The notes beneath the pieces were generated by a model. That model did not search any database, was not told the DNA's origin, and worked only from the letters and a program-made list of their open reading frames with translations. The position numbers were made by a program, and so were the translations under genes. Shown piece by piece: positions 1-9,421 of a stretch of DNA of 64,000 bases; the first letter of the stretch is position 1; every line of letters starts with the position of its first letter. Origin of the DNA: Mucilaginibacter sp. KACC 22773 (lineage in GTDB: Bacteria > Bacteroidota > Bacteroidia > Sphingobacteriales > Sphingobacteriaceae); assembly GCF_028736215.1 (NCBI RefSeq), contig NZ_CP117883.1, positions 930,001-994,000 of the forward strand. Reading direction: 5' to 3'.

Positions 1-61
1 GTTTTGGCAAAAAAGCGTGAGCTTTAACACTGAAAAAAAAATTACAGCTTGATAAAACATT

Positions 62-907
62 ATGGCATTAGGAAATATTAAACGCTTATTAACCCTAAAA
101 AGGAGCGACGTTACATTATCAAGGATAGGTAAAGCTGTTTGGAGAAGAATAGTCGATATACCCCAAAAAGTTATTTGGTCTGCTCCTTTCCCTTTTACAA
201 AAGAGAACAGGAAAGGCATTGAGCAGTTTAAAAACATGCATGCTGGCAAACGATGTTTTTTAATTGCCAATGGGCCAAGTTTAAAGCATGTTGATTTTTC
301 GTTGTTGAAAAACGAATACACCATTGGGCTAAATCGGATATATTTAATGGAAAAAGATACGGGTTTTTTGCCTACATACTTAGGATGTATTGACATAGAA
401 GCTCAATTATCCCAATTTATTGATGATTATGATAATTTAGAGTTACCATGTTTTTTTAACTGGGACTATAGACACAAATTTTCAAAAAGAAAAAATCAAT
501 ACTTTTTAAAAGATAAGTTAACACCTGAATTTTCTACAAATATTGCGAAGCAAGGATATGGTACTGGTCAATCAGTTACTTATATGGCAATGCAGCTTGC
601 TTTTTATATGGGATTTAGTGAGGTGTACATTATAGGAAAAGATCACTCATACAACACCAACGCAAAATCGGGAACAACTATCAAAAGTACAGGTAAAGAA
701 GACAATCATTTTATAAAGGGCTATTATAAACCCGGAATGACATGGTTTGCACCCGATTTACAAAGTGAAGAATTCGCCTATAAGTTAGCCCGCAAAGCTT
801 TTGAGCTGGATGGGAGAGTGATCAAGGATGCAACAATTGGGGGGAACTTGCAAATATTTGAAAAGGTAGACTTTTATTCATTGTTTCCAACAAAAAATGA
901 GGCATAG
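62..907 (+). CDS. DUF115-like polysaccharide-cluster protein
   Basis: The protein has 281 residues and no signal peptide. An NGPSL motif at residues 70-74 follows a beta strand (CFLIA). A second conserved block around residues 165-200 reads GTGQSVTYMAMQLAFYMG and then IIGKDHSY. This pattern is typical of the DUF115/MptE-like proteins found in bacterial surface-glycan clusters, where they are thought to act on or transfer sugar groups. The exact reaction cannot be read from the sequence. It lies 185 bp upstream of a WecG-type glycosyltransferase and the GDP-fucose genes on the same strand, which supports a role in exopolysaccharide or O-antigen assembly. The AT-rich codon use resembles its polysaccharide neighbours more than the housekeeping genes downstream. 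Confidence 0.6.
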   Translation: MALGNIKRLLTLKRSDVTLSRIGKAVWRRIVDIPQKVIWSAPFPFTKENRKGIEQFKNMHAGKRCFLIANGPSLKHVDFSLLKNEYTIGLNRIYLMEKDTGFLPTYLGCIDIEAQLSQFIDDYDNLELPCFFNWDYRHKFSKRKNQYFLKDKLTPEFSTNIAKQGYGTGQSVTYMAMQLAFYMGFSEVYIIGKDHSYNTNAKSGTTIKSTGKEDNHFIKGYYKPGMTWFAPDLQSEEFAYKLARKAFELDGRVIKDATIGGNLQIFEKVDFYSLFPTKNEA

Positions 908-1092
908 AAAATCACCGTCAATTAGTGGGTAATATTTGATTTATTATATTAGTAATTGCAAAAAAGATAATTTATCGTAAATTACAGTGTTTTAATTTTA
1001 ATATTTGCCTTGTTTGAAACTAATATTGTTAATGTTTTATTAATTAAAGCAGCTGTATTAAATAAGATACTAGCTACATCAATAAATACAAT

Positions 1093-1839
1093 ATGAAAAA
1101 TATATTCAAAACTATAAGTTGCCTTGGCTATACCGTCTACGCAGACTCATTAGATAAGATTTCTATAAAACGGAAAGCCTTAATTTCAACCATTAATCAA
1201 TATTCATATTGTATAGCTAAAGAGGATGTTGATTTTAAAGAGTCGCTTAAAAGATCTGAAATATTATTGCCCGATGGTATTGCTATTGTTTGGGCTACAA
1301 GATTGCTAACAGGAAAAAGAATAGAGAAAATTGCAGGAGCTGATGTTCATAGTTACTTGTTAAACGAAACGAATTTAAGTAGCGGCTCGTGTTTTTATCT
1401 GGGCTCAACAGATGAAACCCTAAGCGAAATTGTCAACCGAGTAAATGCCGAATATCCCAATATTAAAATTGGGTCATATTCGCCTCCATATAAACCGGAG
1501 TTTAGCGATAACGACAACAAAGAAATACTTAAAGCTATAAACGATTTTAAGCCTGATGTATTATTTGTTGGGATGACAGCCCCGAAACAGGAAAAATGGG
1601 CTTACGCTTTAAAAGATCAAATTGATGCCAATATAATTTGTTCGATAGGTGCGGTATTTGATTTTTATGCCGGTACGGTAAAGCGGCCAAGTAAGTTTGC
1701 AATTAATCTGGGAATGGAATGGCTGCTGAGATTATTAAGGGAGCCGCGACGCCTATGGAGACGATACTTATATTATGGGCCCATTTTTTTGTACGAAATA
1801 TTTTTAATCAAATTTAAAAGAAGGGCTATTCCTTCATAA
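1093..1839 (+). CDS. WecG/TagA/CpsF family glycosyltransferase
   Basis: This 248-residue protein belongs to the GT26 family, which transfers a sugar (for example N-acetylmannosaminuronate or N-acetylmannosamine) onto an undecaprenyl-linked acceptor at the inner membrane face. Visible family marks are LPDGIAIVWATRLL near residues 59-72, with the conserved Asp61, then IAGADVHSYLL, then GMTAPKQEKWA at 160-170. The C-terminus (about 205-248) is rich in Arg and aromatic residues (EPRRLWRRYLYYGP), the tail that attaches family members to the membrane. It sits inside the polysaccharide cluster upstream of gmd. The donor sugar is not known. Confidence 0.88.
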   Translation: MKNIFKTISCLGYTVYADSLDKISIKRKALISTINQYSYCIAKEDVDFKESLKRSEILLPDGIAIVWATRLLTGKRIEKIAGADVHSYLLNETNLSSGSCFYLGSTDETLSEIVNRVNAEYPNIKIGSYSPPYKPEFSDNDNKEILKAINDFKPDVLFVGMTAPKQEKWAYALKDQIDANIICSIGAVFDFYAGTVKRPSKFAINLGMEWLLRLLREPRRLWRRYLYYGPIFLYEIFLIKFKRRAIPS

Positions 1840-1928
1840 TTGGGCTTTTTTACTTATTTAATTTTAAGTAATAAGTTACTTAATTGAGATAAAGGCTCAG
1901 CTTGTAGTACTTAATAAAAGAAAATATA

Positions 1929-3044
1929 ATGAAGAAAATTGCTTTAATCACAGGTATAACCGGTCAGGACGGCGCCTATCTAACCGAACTTCTATTGTCA
2001 AAAGGATACGTAGTACATGGTATAAAACGCCGCAGCTCGCTATTTAATACTGATAGGATTGATCATTTATATCAGGATCCGCATGATGATGAAAAAAATA
2101 TGATCCTGCATTATGGCGATCTTAGCGACAGCACTAACCTTATCCGTATCATTCAGCAAGTTCAACCCGACGAAATTTATAATCTTGGAGCTATGTCGCA
2201 TGTTAAAGTTAGCTTTGATACTCCTGAATATACAGCTAATGCAGATGGTATTGGTACATTAAGGCTACTTGAAGCAATCCGGATATTAGGACTTGAAAAG
2301 AAAACTAAGATATATCAAGCTTCAACATCTGAACTTTATGGCTTGGTACAAGCCGTTCCTCAATCAGAAACCACGCCATTTTATCCACGTTCTCCATATG
2401 CCGTAGCAAAAATGTATGCATATTGGATAACTGTAAATTATAGGGAAGCTTATGGTATTTACGCTTGCAACGGTATTCTATTTAACCATGAAAGTCCTTT
2501 ACGTGGTGAAACATTTGTAACCCGCAAAATTACACGCGCAACTGCAAAAATTGCTATGGGTTTGCAGGACAAATTATTTTTAGGTAACCTTGATGCGCAA
2601 AGAGATTGGGGGCACGCTAAGGATTATGTTGAGGCTATGTATCTTATATTACAGCAGGAAGTTGCCGAAGATTATGTTATTGCCACAGGTGTAACTACGA
2701 GGGTTAGGGAATTTGTAAGACTTGCTTTTGCTGAAGTTGGTATCGAGATTAGATTTAAAGGCGAAGGTGTTGACGAGATTGGATATGTAGTTAGCTGCAA
2801 TAATCCTGATTTTCAGGTAGAAATAGGTAAGGAAGTAGTAGCGGTAGATAAAGCATATTTCCGCCCTACAGAAGTTGATTTGCTTATAGGTGACCCAACA
2901 AAATCTAAAACAAAATTAGGCTGGGCTCCTAAATACGATCTTCAGGGATTGGTTAAGGAGATGGTTGCGGCTGATGTGGATTTGTTCAGAAGAGAAAAAT
3001 TATTGAAGGAATCGGGCTACAGCATTAAAAACCAGTTCGAATAA
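1929..3044 (+). CDS. gmd: GDP-mannose 4,6-dehydratase
   Basis: Converts GDP-D-mannose to GDP-4-keto-6-deoxy-D-mannose, the first step to GDP-L-fucose. The 371-residue length is normal for the family. The N-terminal Rossmann motif is [11 protein letters not shown] (residues 8-18). The short-chain-dehydrogenase active site shows STSELYG (132-138) and the YxxxK pair Y157/K161 in SPYAVAKM. It ends one nucleotide before the start of fcl, so the two are co-transcribed and make the complete GDP-fucose pathway. Confidence 0.97.
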   Translation: MKKIALITGITGQDGAYLTELLLSKGYVVHGIKRRSSLFNTDRIDHLYQDPHDDEKNMILHYGDLSDSTNLIRIIQQVQPDEIYNLGAMSHVKVSFDTPEYTANADGIGTLRLLEAIRILGLEKKTKIYQASTSELYGLVQAVPQSETTPFYPRSPYAVAKMYAYWITVNYREAYGIYACNGILFNHESPLRGETFVTRKITRATAKIAMGLQDKLFLGNLDAQRDWGHAKDYVEAMYLILQQEVAEDYVIATGVTTRVREFVRLAFAEVGIEIRFKGEGVDEIGYVVSCNNPDFQVEIGKEVVAVDKAYFRPTEVDLLIGDPTKSKTKLGWAPKYDLQGLVKEMVAADVDLFRREKLLKESGYSIKNQFE

Positions 3045-3045
3045 T

Positions 3046-3990
3046 ATGGATAAGTCAAGCAAGATATATATTCCCGGCCACAGAGGTATGGTTGGCTCGG
3101 CCATTCAGCGTAAACTGGAAAAGGAGGGCTTTACTAATTTTGTTACGCGTAGCTCATCTGCACTCGACCTAAGAGACCAAAAAGCAGTAGCTGATTTTTT
3201 TGATATAGAAAAGCCCGAATACGTTTTTTTGGCCGCAGCAAAAGTAGGCGGTATTGTGGCTAATAATGTTTATCGTGCAGAATTTTTGTATGATAATCTG
3301 CAAATACAAAATAATATCATTCATCAATCATATTTGAATAACGTAAAAAAGTTGATGTTTCTTGGCTCAAGCTGTATTTATCCTAAACTTGCTCCACAGC
3401 CTTTAAAGGAGGACTATTTACTAACAGGGTTATTAGAAGAAACAAATGAGCCTTATGCCATTGCTAAAATTGCAGGCATAAAAATGTGTGATGCGTATAG
3501 GGCTCAATATGGTTGTAACTTTATATCAGTTATGCCTACAAATTTGTATGGGTATAATGATAATTACCATCCCCAAAACTCACATGTTTTGCCCGCACTA
3601 ATACGCAGGTTTCATGAAGCCAAAGAGCAGGAAGCGCCAAGTGTAACTATTTGGGGAACGGGTTCACCGAAACGGGAATTTTTGTTTGCTGATGACCTTG
3701 CCGAAGCATGTTATTATTTGATGGAAAACTATAACGCCCCCGGCATTGTTAATATCGGCACAGGTGAGGATATATCCATAAAAGATTTGGCATTGCTTGT
3801 TAAAAAAATCATAAGATATGAGGGCGAAATTACTTTCGATGTTTCTAAACCAGACGGTACACCAAGAAAATTAATGGATGTAACCAAATTGAATGAGGCG
3901 GGGTGGAAGTATCATACCAATCTGGAAGATGGAATTAAATTTGCTTATCAGGATTTTTTAAGTAAAGAGGGTGAATTTGCCCAACGTTAA
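3046..3990 (+). CDS. fcl: GDP-L-fucose synthase
   Basis: An epimerase/reductase that turns GDP-4-keto-6-deoxy-mannose into GDP-L-fucose with NADPH. At 314 residues it has the family length. The nucleotide-binding motif [10 protein letters not shown] is at 11-20, the catalytic GSSCIYP segment at 107-113, and YAIAK (Y137, K141) at 137-141. The gene starts one nucleotide after gmd, so translation is probably coupled. It is followed by a strong terminator at 4095-4136, marking the end of this operon. The symbol wcaG is also used. Confidence 0.96.
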   Translation: MDKSSKIYIPGHRGMVGSAIQRKLEKEGFTNFVTRSSSALDLRDQKAVADFFDIEKPEYVFLAAAKVGGIVANNVYRAEFLYDNLQIQNNIIHQSYLNNVKKLMFLGSSCIYPKLAPQPLKEDYLLTGLLEETNEPYAIAKIAGIKMCDAYRAQYGCNFISVMPTNLYGYNDNYHPQNSHVLPALIRRFHEAKEQEAPSVTIWGTGSPKREFLFADDLAEACYYLMENYNAPGIVNIGTGEDISIKDLALLVKKIIRYEGEITFDVSKPDGTPRKLMDVTKLNEAGWKYHTNLEDGIKFAYQDFLSKEGEFAQR

Positions 3991-4094
3991 ACTCTATGTT
4001 TTTTTTCTAATTTAATATTACATTTTGAAAGATGTGTTTTACAAAATAGAAAGGGGCCAAAAAAGGGAGGCACAGAAAATTCTTTAAGGATTAC

Positions 4095-4136
4095 AAAAAA
4101 GCGAGCAGAAAACTTATGTTTCCCACTCGCTTTTTT
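4095..4136 (+). terminator. Rho-independent terminator after fcl
   Basis: An 11-bp stem (AAAAAAGCGAG at 4095-4105 pairing with CTCGCTTTTTT at 4126-4136) has a 20-nt loop that can pair further internally, and it ends in six T. It lies 105 bp past the fcl stop. Confidence 0.8.
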
Positions 4137-4139
4137 GAC

Positions 4140-4169
4140 TTTATAGAAGATTTTAAAATCTTCTATAAA
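4140..4169. repeat. 30-nt perfect palindrome
   Basis: Positions 4140-4169 form a perfect 30-nt palindrome centred on TTTTAAAA, with arms TTTATAGAAGATTTT and its complement. It begins four bases after the fcl terminator and just before the transposase remnant. It could be a dyad operator, a cruciform or an old element end. There is no direct evidence for any of these. Confidence 0.75.
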
Positions 4170-4171
4170 AA

Positions 4172-4575
4172 TGTTAGAACTACAACAAACCTTCAATTCA
4201 ATTCCTTTTCTGGTTTTTATTACCTATTATCCCTAAAGATAACCCGATTCGTAAGATCGACGAGTTGGTGGACTTCAGCTTTATTTAGCAGTAGGTTTGG
4301 GACAAGCCTAGTTCAAATAATGGGGCGTATGGCAGAAGGTACTGTCCGGATGTTCAAATACCTGTTATGAAAATGATCTATACCGTTTCGGATGTAGATG
4401 TGCTTGAACGCCTCCTGTCTTTTAAGTATTTCCTTGATACGTCGTCCTGGGAAGCGATTATCAACCCCCGTTCGCTAACCATCACCCAGAGCCTTGGAAA
4501 AGAAGAGGATAAGTTTGATAACAACAAGGCTGCTGACAGGTTCGCGTGCTTGACCGGGCATATGACCAATTGAAA
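4172..4575 (+). pseudogene. Decayed IS5/IS1182-like transposase fragment
   Basis: Several frames together spell parts of a transposase N-terminal region. A short start near 4172 reads MLELQQTFNSIPF. In another frame IPKDNPIRKIDELVDFSF ends at a stop near 4287. A third stretch (4367-4573) reads VSDVDVLERLLSFKYFLD and then continues to a stop. The pattern PKDxxxRKIDELVDFSF followed by a YxWFL-like block is typical of IS1182/IS5-type transposases. Stops and frameshifts show the copy is dead, and the catalytic DDE part is absent. No clear terminal repeats were found. The family assignment is from memory of the motif only. Confidence 0.5.
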
Positions 4576-4792
4576 GGCGCGTACCGGTAAGAAGGACGTT
4601 GGAAAAACCAGAAAACACCTATTATTTTGATGTTGAAAAATGTAAGAAGCGCCCTTTAAGGGATAATTGCTATAAGCCTGAGGCAAAGAGTGGAACCTAT
4701 TCGTATCTATAAAATATTGAAAATCAGATTATTGAAAAAAATAAAACCATGGATAACTAGTTTAATCTATAGCATTAAAACCTCAATAATAA

Positions 4793-4830
4793 AAAAGAGG
4801 CTGATCATGATTTATGATACAGCCTCTTTT
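4793..4830 (-). terminator. Terminator of the GH10 gene, possibly bidirectional
   Basis: AAAAGAGGCTG at 4793-4803 pairs with CAGCCTCTTTT at 4820-4830, and the loop can add ATCAT/ATGAT pairs. A-rich and T-rich flanks on both sides would allow termination in both directions. It lies 57 bp beyond the stop of the minus-strand GH10 gene. Confidence 0.75.
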
Positions 4831-4886
4831 GGAAAGGCAGCTCTTTCTCCCAAAATTTAAAAATCAGAAATGGTGGCTGTTTTCTC

Positions 4887-6254
4887 TTATTGCGCTGCAT
4901 TAACCATTGCCGCAACCGCCGGCTTTGGTTTCATGTTTTGATCAAATATGTTGGGGTACATATTGCCAAGCGACGAGCCAGTTAATTTGTTTTTATATTG
5001 TGTATTTGCAGAACTTCCCGGATCCCATTCCCCCCATAAAATTATTGCATCGCACTTTTTTGCTTTAACACAGGCTGAAATTACTCCAGCAAATAGATTT
5101 CCCTGTTTATCAAAATCGGCTTTGGATGGTGTAGCCATTGGTGTTGGTCTGTAGAGAGGAGGGTCAATAGGCGATGTGCTTGACATAATGACATCCAACT
5201 CCGTTATTTCACTGGTAAGGCCAATAGAGGCAAACCTATCCATGTTTTCAGTTAATTCGCTAAACGGATGATTATAACCCAGGTATAAGTGCGTTTGGAA
5301 GCCAACGCCGTCAATGGGTACGCCTTTCGCCTTTAATTGCTTTACGATGCTAAACCATCGGTCCATTTTATAGCCTTTGTATTCCACATTAAATTCAGTC
5401 CAATAAAGTTTTGCAGTAGGATCTGCCTCGTGTGCCCATTCAAATGCTAATTGAATGTAATCTGTAGGGTCATTTGAGCCTGGCTTATGAATAACATTCC
5501 AAATTGGGATATTACTTCGAAGACCGTTGGGTAATGAATATTTGGGATTTAAATCGGGACTGTCGCTCATTGATTCGTTAACAATGCCCCATGAAATAAC
5601 AGCTCCCGGATATTTAGCTTTATAGTGACGCATTATCGCCTGGATGTGATTTTTTAAGATGTTTTTAAGCTCGTCAGGAGAGAAATTTCCATTTTTAACC
5701 CAATCTGGTACATGCCACCATACTGGGCTTTGCATTTGTATTTTGGCACCATGGGCAATGGCAAAATCAGCAACCTCATCAGGTCCTCTATAATCATATT
5801 GCCCATTTTTAAATTCAACATGGTGAAACCATGCAGGCACCGTATAAAGATTGAAATATTGGTTAACCTGTGTCAAAAAGTTTGATGGGCGAGGTGCTGC
5901 CACTTTCACATCCTCGTTCCCCAAAAAATCACCAAAATAGATACCTTTTTTAAGCAGGAGCCTTTTTAATGCACCAGGATCTGAATTGTCCTGAACCTCC
6001 TCTTTTTTTGAAAGGCTTGCAATAGCGTTACCATTATGCTTATGTTCAGCGGGTGCCCGCTTTTCCGGGATGTTAACAACCTGCTTATCGTCTTTTGAAT
6101 TGGCATCGTTGTCTGTTGGTCTTACGTCTGAGGGGCCTACTGTGTTATATTGTTGAACTTCCCGCTCTTTTAAATAGAAATTTATAAAAAGGCATAATAA
6201 AAGAAAGGTAAGTAACGATATAAAAATGTGTGAGCGATATTTATTTATTTGCAT
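4887..6254 (-). CDS. Membrane-anchored GH10 family glycoside hydrolase
   Basis: This 455-residue protein has one N-terminal hydrophobic segment (about 11-28) with no clear cleavage site, so it is probably anchored. A low-complexity linker runs to about 95, followed by a GH10 TIM barrel (about 100-450). The acid/base Glu is E227 in SWGIVNES and the nucleophile is E352 in SEITELDV. GH10 enzymes usually cut beta-1,4-xylan. Here the usual WDVVNE is WGIVNE, and the usual GHTLVWH segment reads MQSPVWWH, so residues lining the -1 subsite differ and the substrate may not be xylan. No SusC/SusD genes are nearby. It converges with the polysaccharide cluster, so trimming of the cell's own glycan is possible. 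Confidence 0.85.
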   Translation of the reverse strand: MQINKYRSHIFISLLTFLLLCLFINFYLKEREVQQYNTVGPSDVRPTDNDANSKDDKQVVNIPEKRAPAEHKHNGNAIASLSKKEEVQDNSDPGALKRLLLKKGIYFGDFLGNEDVKVAAPRPSNFLTQVNQYFNLYTVPAWFHHVEFKNGQYDYRGPDEVADFAIAHGAKIQMQSPVWWHVPDWVKNGNFSPDELKNILKNHIQAIMRHYKAKYPGAVISWGIVNESMSDSPDLNPKYSLPNGLRSNIPIWNVIHKPGSNDPTDYIQLAFEWAHEADPTAKLYWTEFNVEYKGYKMDRWFSIVKQLKAKGVPIDGVGFQTHLYLGYNHPFSELTENMDRFASIGLTSEITELDVIMSSTSPIDPPLYRPTPMATPSKADFDKQGNLFAGVISACVKAKKCDAIILWGEWDPGSSANTQYKNKLTGSSLGNMYPNIFDQNMKPKPAVAAMVNAAQ

Positions 6255-7442
6255 GCTATAAATTAATTATTTGTTAATTATATTTCTTTTAGTAAATGGG
6301 TTTGTTTTGGACACAATAAACGGTTTTTGTATGAATTAATTATGAATGTTTAGTTTAAGCATTTATGTGCCTATTGCTCAACAGAGATGTTTAAGTTGGT
6401 GAAACCTAAGTAATTTTTAGCATTTACCGTTGCTCTGTTTTGTTATAATTAGAAATCTAAGCTTGTGTCCATTGTCAAAAGTATTATTTATTGACAATCC
6501 TGAGTTTTATTTAACTCTTTAAAGCTTTAAATAATTACCGGTGTTAATTATCGGGGCTATTAAATAGATATTGTATAAATTTAAATGTGATCTATCAATT
6601 ATATCAAAATATTATTGATCCTAAGGGGGTTGCATGTTTATAAATCAAATATGTGACCATTTTGCCAACTACGTTTAAGGTGTGTTTCGTTATAAAATCA
6701 AGCATTTTTAATGATGATCCTGGTGCCTTTTGAGGCATTTAACCAACTACGATTTGGATGAGAGTTTTAAACAGGATTTCCCAAACCAAAGAAAGGGAAC
6801 TTGTAAGCAAAACAAAATGCCGTACATATAAGGGCGATATACTTCATAATCCTCAATATTTTATATTTCATTAACAAATAATGACAAGCAATGGCAATTT
6901 TTGTAAAATTAGCATCGTCATCGGTATATTAACAGTGTTTTTACCTTTTTATTTTAAGCATGTAGTAAATGATTTAACTGCTCATCACTGTAATATTCAT
7001 ATGTCACATATATTTGCCATTGATTGGCGTTATTCCCCGTTTGAGGCATAATCAGCATTAATCATAACGTATCTCGATTTTGATGAGAGTTGGCTTCATA
7101 TTGACTGGACAGGCTATGGTTTAAAGGGAGTGATGGATGTTATTAAGATGAGAATCCGTTGGGATTTATTATTGAAATTGTATATATAATACCGGTAGTG
7201 CTAAAGGATTTGTAAAATTGATGACGATAATAGTCCGTTGTAAACTAATCTTGGCTGACTATCTAATTTAAAGCGAAGGGGTTGAGAATGCGGTTTTTTG
7301 TTAATATACACACATTTGGTGCGACTATTTACCAGCCATTGTGAACTGTGCTTTGAAAATCTTTAAATCTGCTTACCCAATTGTAGATAACCAGAAATTT
7401 TCAGTATTTTATATCTATACCCGGATAATTGTAATCTTTAAA
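6255..7442. other. Gene-poor 1.2-kb stretch with possible decayed ORF
   Basis: No intact gene was found. The DNA is AT-rich with stops in all frames. A short reading frame at about 7056-7188 gives YLDFDESWLHIDWTGYG and then GVMDVIKM. This resembles the start of a small Bacteroidota STAS-like family, and it could be a decayed copy. The 5' upstream region of the GH10 gene lies at the left end, but no promoter consensus stands out. Confidence 0.4.
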
Positions 7443-8222
7443 TTAGTTCACCTTCAAATACGTTTTCTTATATTCATTTAGTACCCGGGTTATTCTGGAT
7501 GGGTTTCGCCATTCAAACAAGTGGATAAGCCATACAGTAAAACTCAATAAACCTACCGGGGCAACAATGCCCAGGCCAAGTTTGTTGATATCGGCATCGC
7601 GGCTGCTTATCAGGTTAAGGTAATCCTGGCCTGTTCTTGTGTAAAGGTCTTCAGCAAAGCACCAGGCGCCGTCCCTGGCGTTACCAAGCGCAAATTGAAT
7701 TAGGATAGAGTTGTTTTGCGCGTGCAAACCGGCTAATGACATTAAGGGCGATACCTGGTTAAGCTCGTTGATAACCTCGTAAGTGAGGGCCGACAGAATA
7801 GTGTTGATAGCATTAAAATCCTTATGTACCTGGGCCAATGGCTGGTTAAAGGCCCGGGCGGTTTCAACTACTGCAACGCCCAAATCAAAGTTGATATGCG
7901 CGTTCATGCCAATAAGCAGGTGTTGCAGTACCATTTTTCGGGGTTTATTAAATATACTGAAAGCCAATGCCCATGATGCCGACGGTTGCTGCTTTTGTTG
8001 CCATTGATAATAGGCCTTAATATAACGGCTTGCAAAAGTAACATCCAGTTGCTCCATTCTTTTGCCATCCTCAAACTCGCCGGCCAATATACCTTCCTTT
8101 ACTTTGCAGGTTACTTTGTGGTATAAAGCCGCAAAATATCCCGCCCGGCTGCCGGTTTGTATGGCATCGGCAATGATGGTTTCCAATTCGGTTATTATTT
8201 GATCGATGGTTGTAGCTTGCAT
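7443..8222 (-). CDS. DUF5995 family protein
   Basis: A soluble protein of 259 residues, with no signal peptide and one moderately hydrophobic helix near 218-235. The central LQHLLIGMNAHINFDLGVAV (about 98-117) is the signature block of DUF5995, with conserved His and Asn residues in a helical setting. The function is unknown. It is adjacent to the MBL-fold hydrolase on the same strand with a gap of about 125 bp, so co-transcription is possible. Confidence 0.75.
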   Translation of the reverse strand: MQATTIDQIITELETIIADAIQTGSRAGYFAALYHKVTCKVKEGILAGEFEDGKRMEQLDVTFASRYIKAYYQWQQKQQPSASWALAFSIFNKPRKMVLQHLLIGMNAHINFDLGVAVVETARAFNQPLAQVHKDFNAINTILSALTYEVINELNQVSPLMSLAGLHAQNNSILIQFALGNARDGAWCFAEDLYTRTGQDYLNLISSRDADINKLGLGIVAPVGLLSFTVWLIHLFEWRNPSRITRVLNEYKKTYLKVN

Positions 8223-8347
8223 AGGATTGTATCCGTAAGTTTAGGCAGGTAATTAAACTTAAAGATAGCGCAATAAACCGCATGAACAATACGTGGTTCA
8301 ATTACTTTTTGGCCGATATCAGGATATTTTTTTTCGTGGGCTGTAAC

Positions 8348-9343
8348 CTACATAAATTTCTTCCACCAGGCTGAGTTGTAAGCGCCTTTAACTTCGGTGG
8401 GCTTACCGGGTTCAGGTACAAAAAGATCTATCTTTTTATTTTTGGCAAACTGCTCCAAACGTTCAACCGGCTCGTACCAGGCGTGCGGGGCCAGGTTAAA
8501 AGTGCCGTAGTGTATAGGCATCATCAATTTGCCTTTAAGGGCAATATGGGCATTAGAAGCATGATCGGGGCCCATATGGATATCCGGCCAGTATTTTCCG
8601 TAGGCGCCCACCTCAAGCATAGTTAAATCAAACGGGCCAAAGGCTTTGCCAATCTCGGCAAAACTGGGCGACCAGCCAGAGTCGGCGCCAAAATAAATAT
8701 TATGTTTTGGGCCTTTTATTACAAAGCTTGCCCAAAGGGTTTCGTTACGGTTTACCACGCCGCGGCCCGAAAAATGCCTTGACGGGGTGGAGGTAATAAC
8801 AACCTGGTTACCTATCAGCACACTATCGCCCCAGTCCATCTCAAATACAAAATTTTTAAGTATTCCCCATTTTTCAAGATACTGGCCTACACCAACCGAG
8901 CAGTAAAAAGGAATTGATGAGCCTGCAAAAAATTTAATAGTATCCTTATCCAGGTGATCGTAATGGTCATGCGATAGCAGCACAGCATCCAGCGGTGGCA
9001 AATCTTGTAAAGCAATAGCCGGTTTAAAAAAGCGCTTCGGGCCGAAATGTTTGGAGAAAGATACCCTATCGCCCCAAACCGGATCGGTAAGGATGCGTTT
9101 GCCATCAATTTCAATTAATATGCTGGAGTGGCCAACCCAGGTAATGCGCAGGCCACTTTTGGGCGCGTCATTAAAAATAGTAACGTCGGTTTTAAAGGGG
9201 CCAATCGGTTTTCTGGGCGAGTTTTCGGCTTTATTGCCTATATATTCGCGTAAAATGGGAATCATTTTTCCAAAACCGGCCTCGTCGGTAGGAATAACGT
9301 TGATATATTTTTTTGCTTTTTTGCGGGATCCTTCTAAACTCAT
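8348..9343 (-). CDS. MBL-fold metal-dependent hydrolase (NAPE-PLD/UlaG-like)
   Basis: A metallo-beta-lactamase fold protein of 331 residues. WVGHSSILIEIDGKRILTDP (69-88) opens the fold. The metal-binding HxHxDH motif is HDHYDH at 125-130, with later ligands in SRHFSGR, FGADSGW and MPIHYGTF. The order of motifs and the GPDHAS segment resemble the N-acyl-phosphatidylethanolamine phospholipase D/RomA branch, which is often membrane-associated. The substrate is unknown. There is no signal peptide, so it is probably cytoplasmic. Confidence 0.85.
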   Translation of the reverse strand: MSLEGSRKKAKKYINVIPTDEAGFGKMIPILREYIGNKAENSPRKPIGPFKTDVTIFNDAPKSGLRITWVGHSSILIEIDGKRILTDPVWGDRVSFSKHFGPKRFFKPAIALQDLPPLDAVLLSHDHYDHLDKDTIKFFAGSSIPFYCSVGVGQYLEKWGILKNFVFEMDWGDSVLIGNQVVITSTPSRHFSGRGVVNRNETLWASFVIKGPKHNIYFGADSGWSPSFAEIGKAFGPFDLTMLEVGAYGKYWPDIHMGPDHASNAHIALKGKLMMPIHYGTFNLAPHAWYEPVERLEQFAKNKKIDLFVPEPGKPTEVKGAYNSAWWKKFM

Positions 9344-9421
9344 CTAAACAATAATAGTACTTATACTGGGTGTGTGACAGCTTTAACACAAAAAAGTTAC
9401 GATAGATTGTTGCCGTCGGTT

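Noticed and set aside
4116..4370. 84-codon plus-strand frame as a gene
   Set aside because: It is a mixture of terminator, palindrome and transposase debris in the wrong frame.
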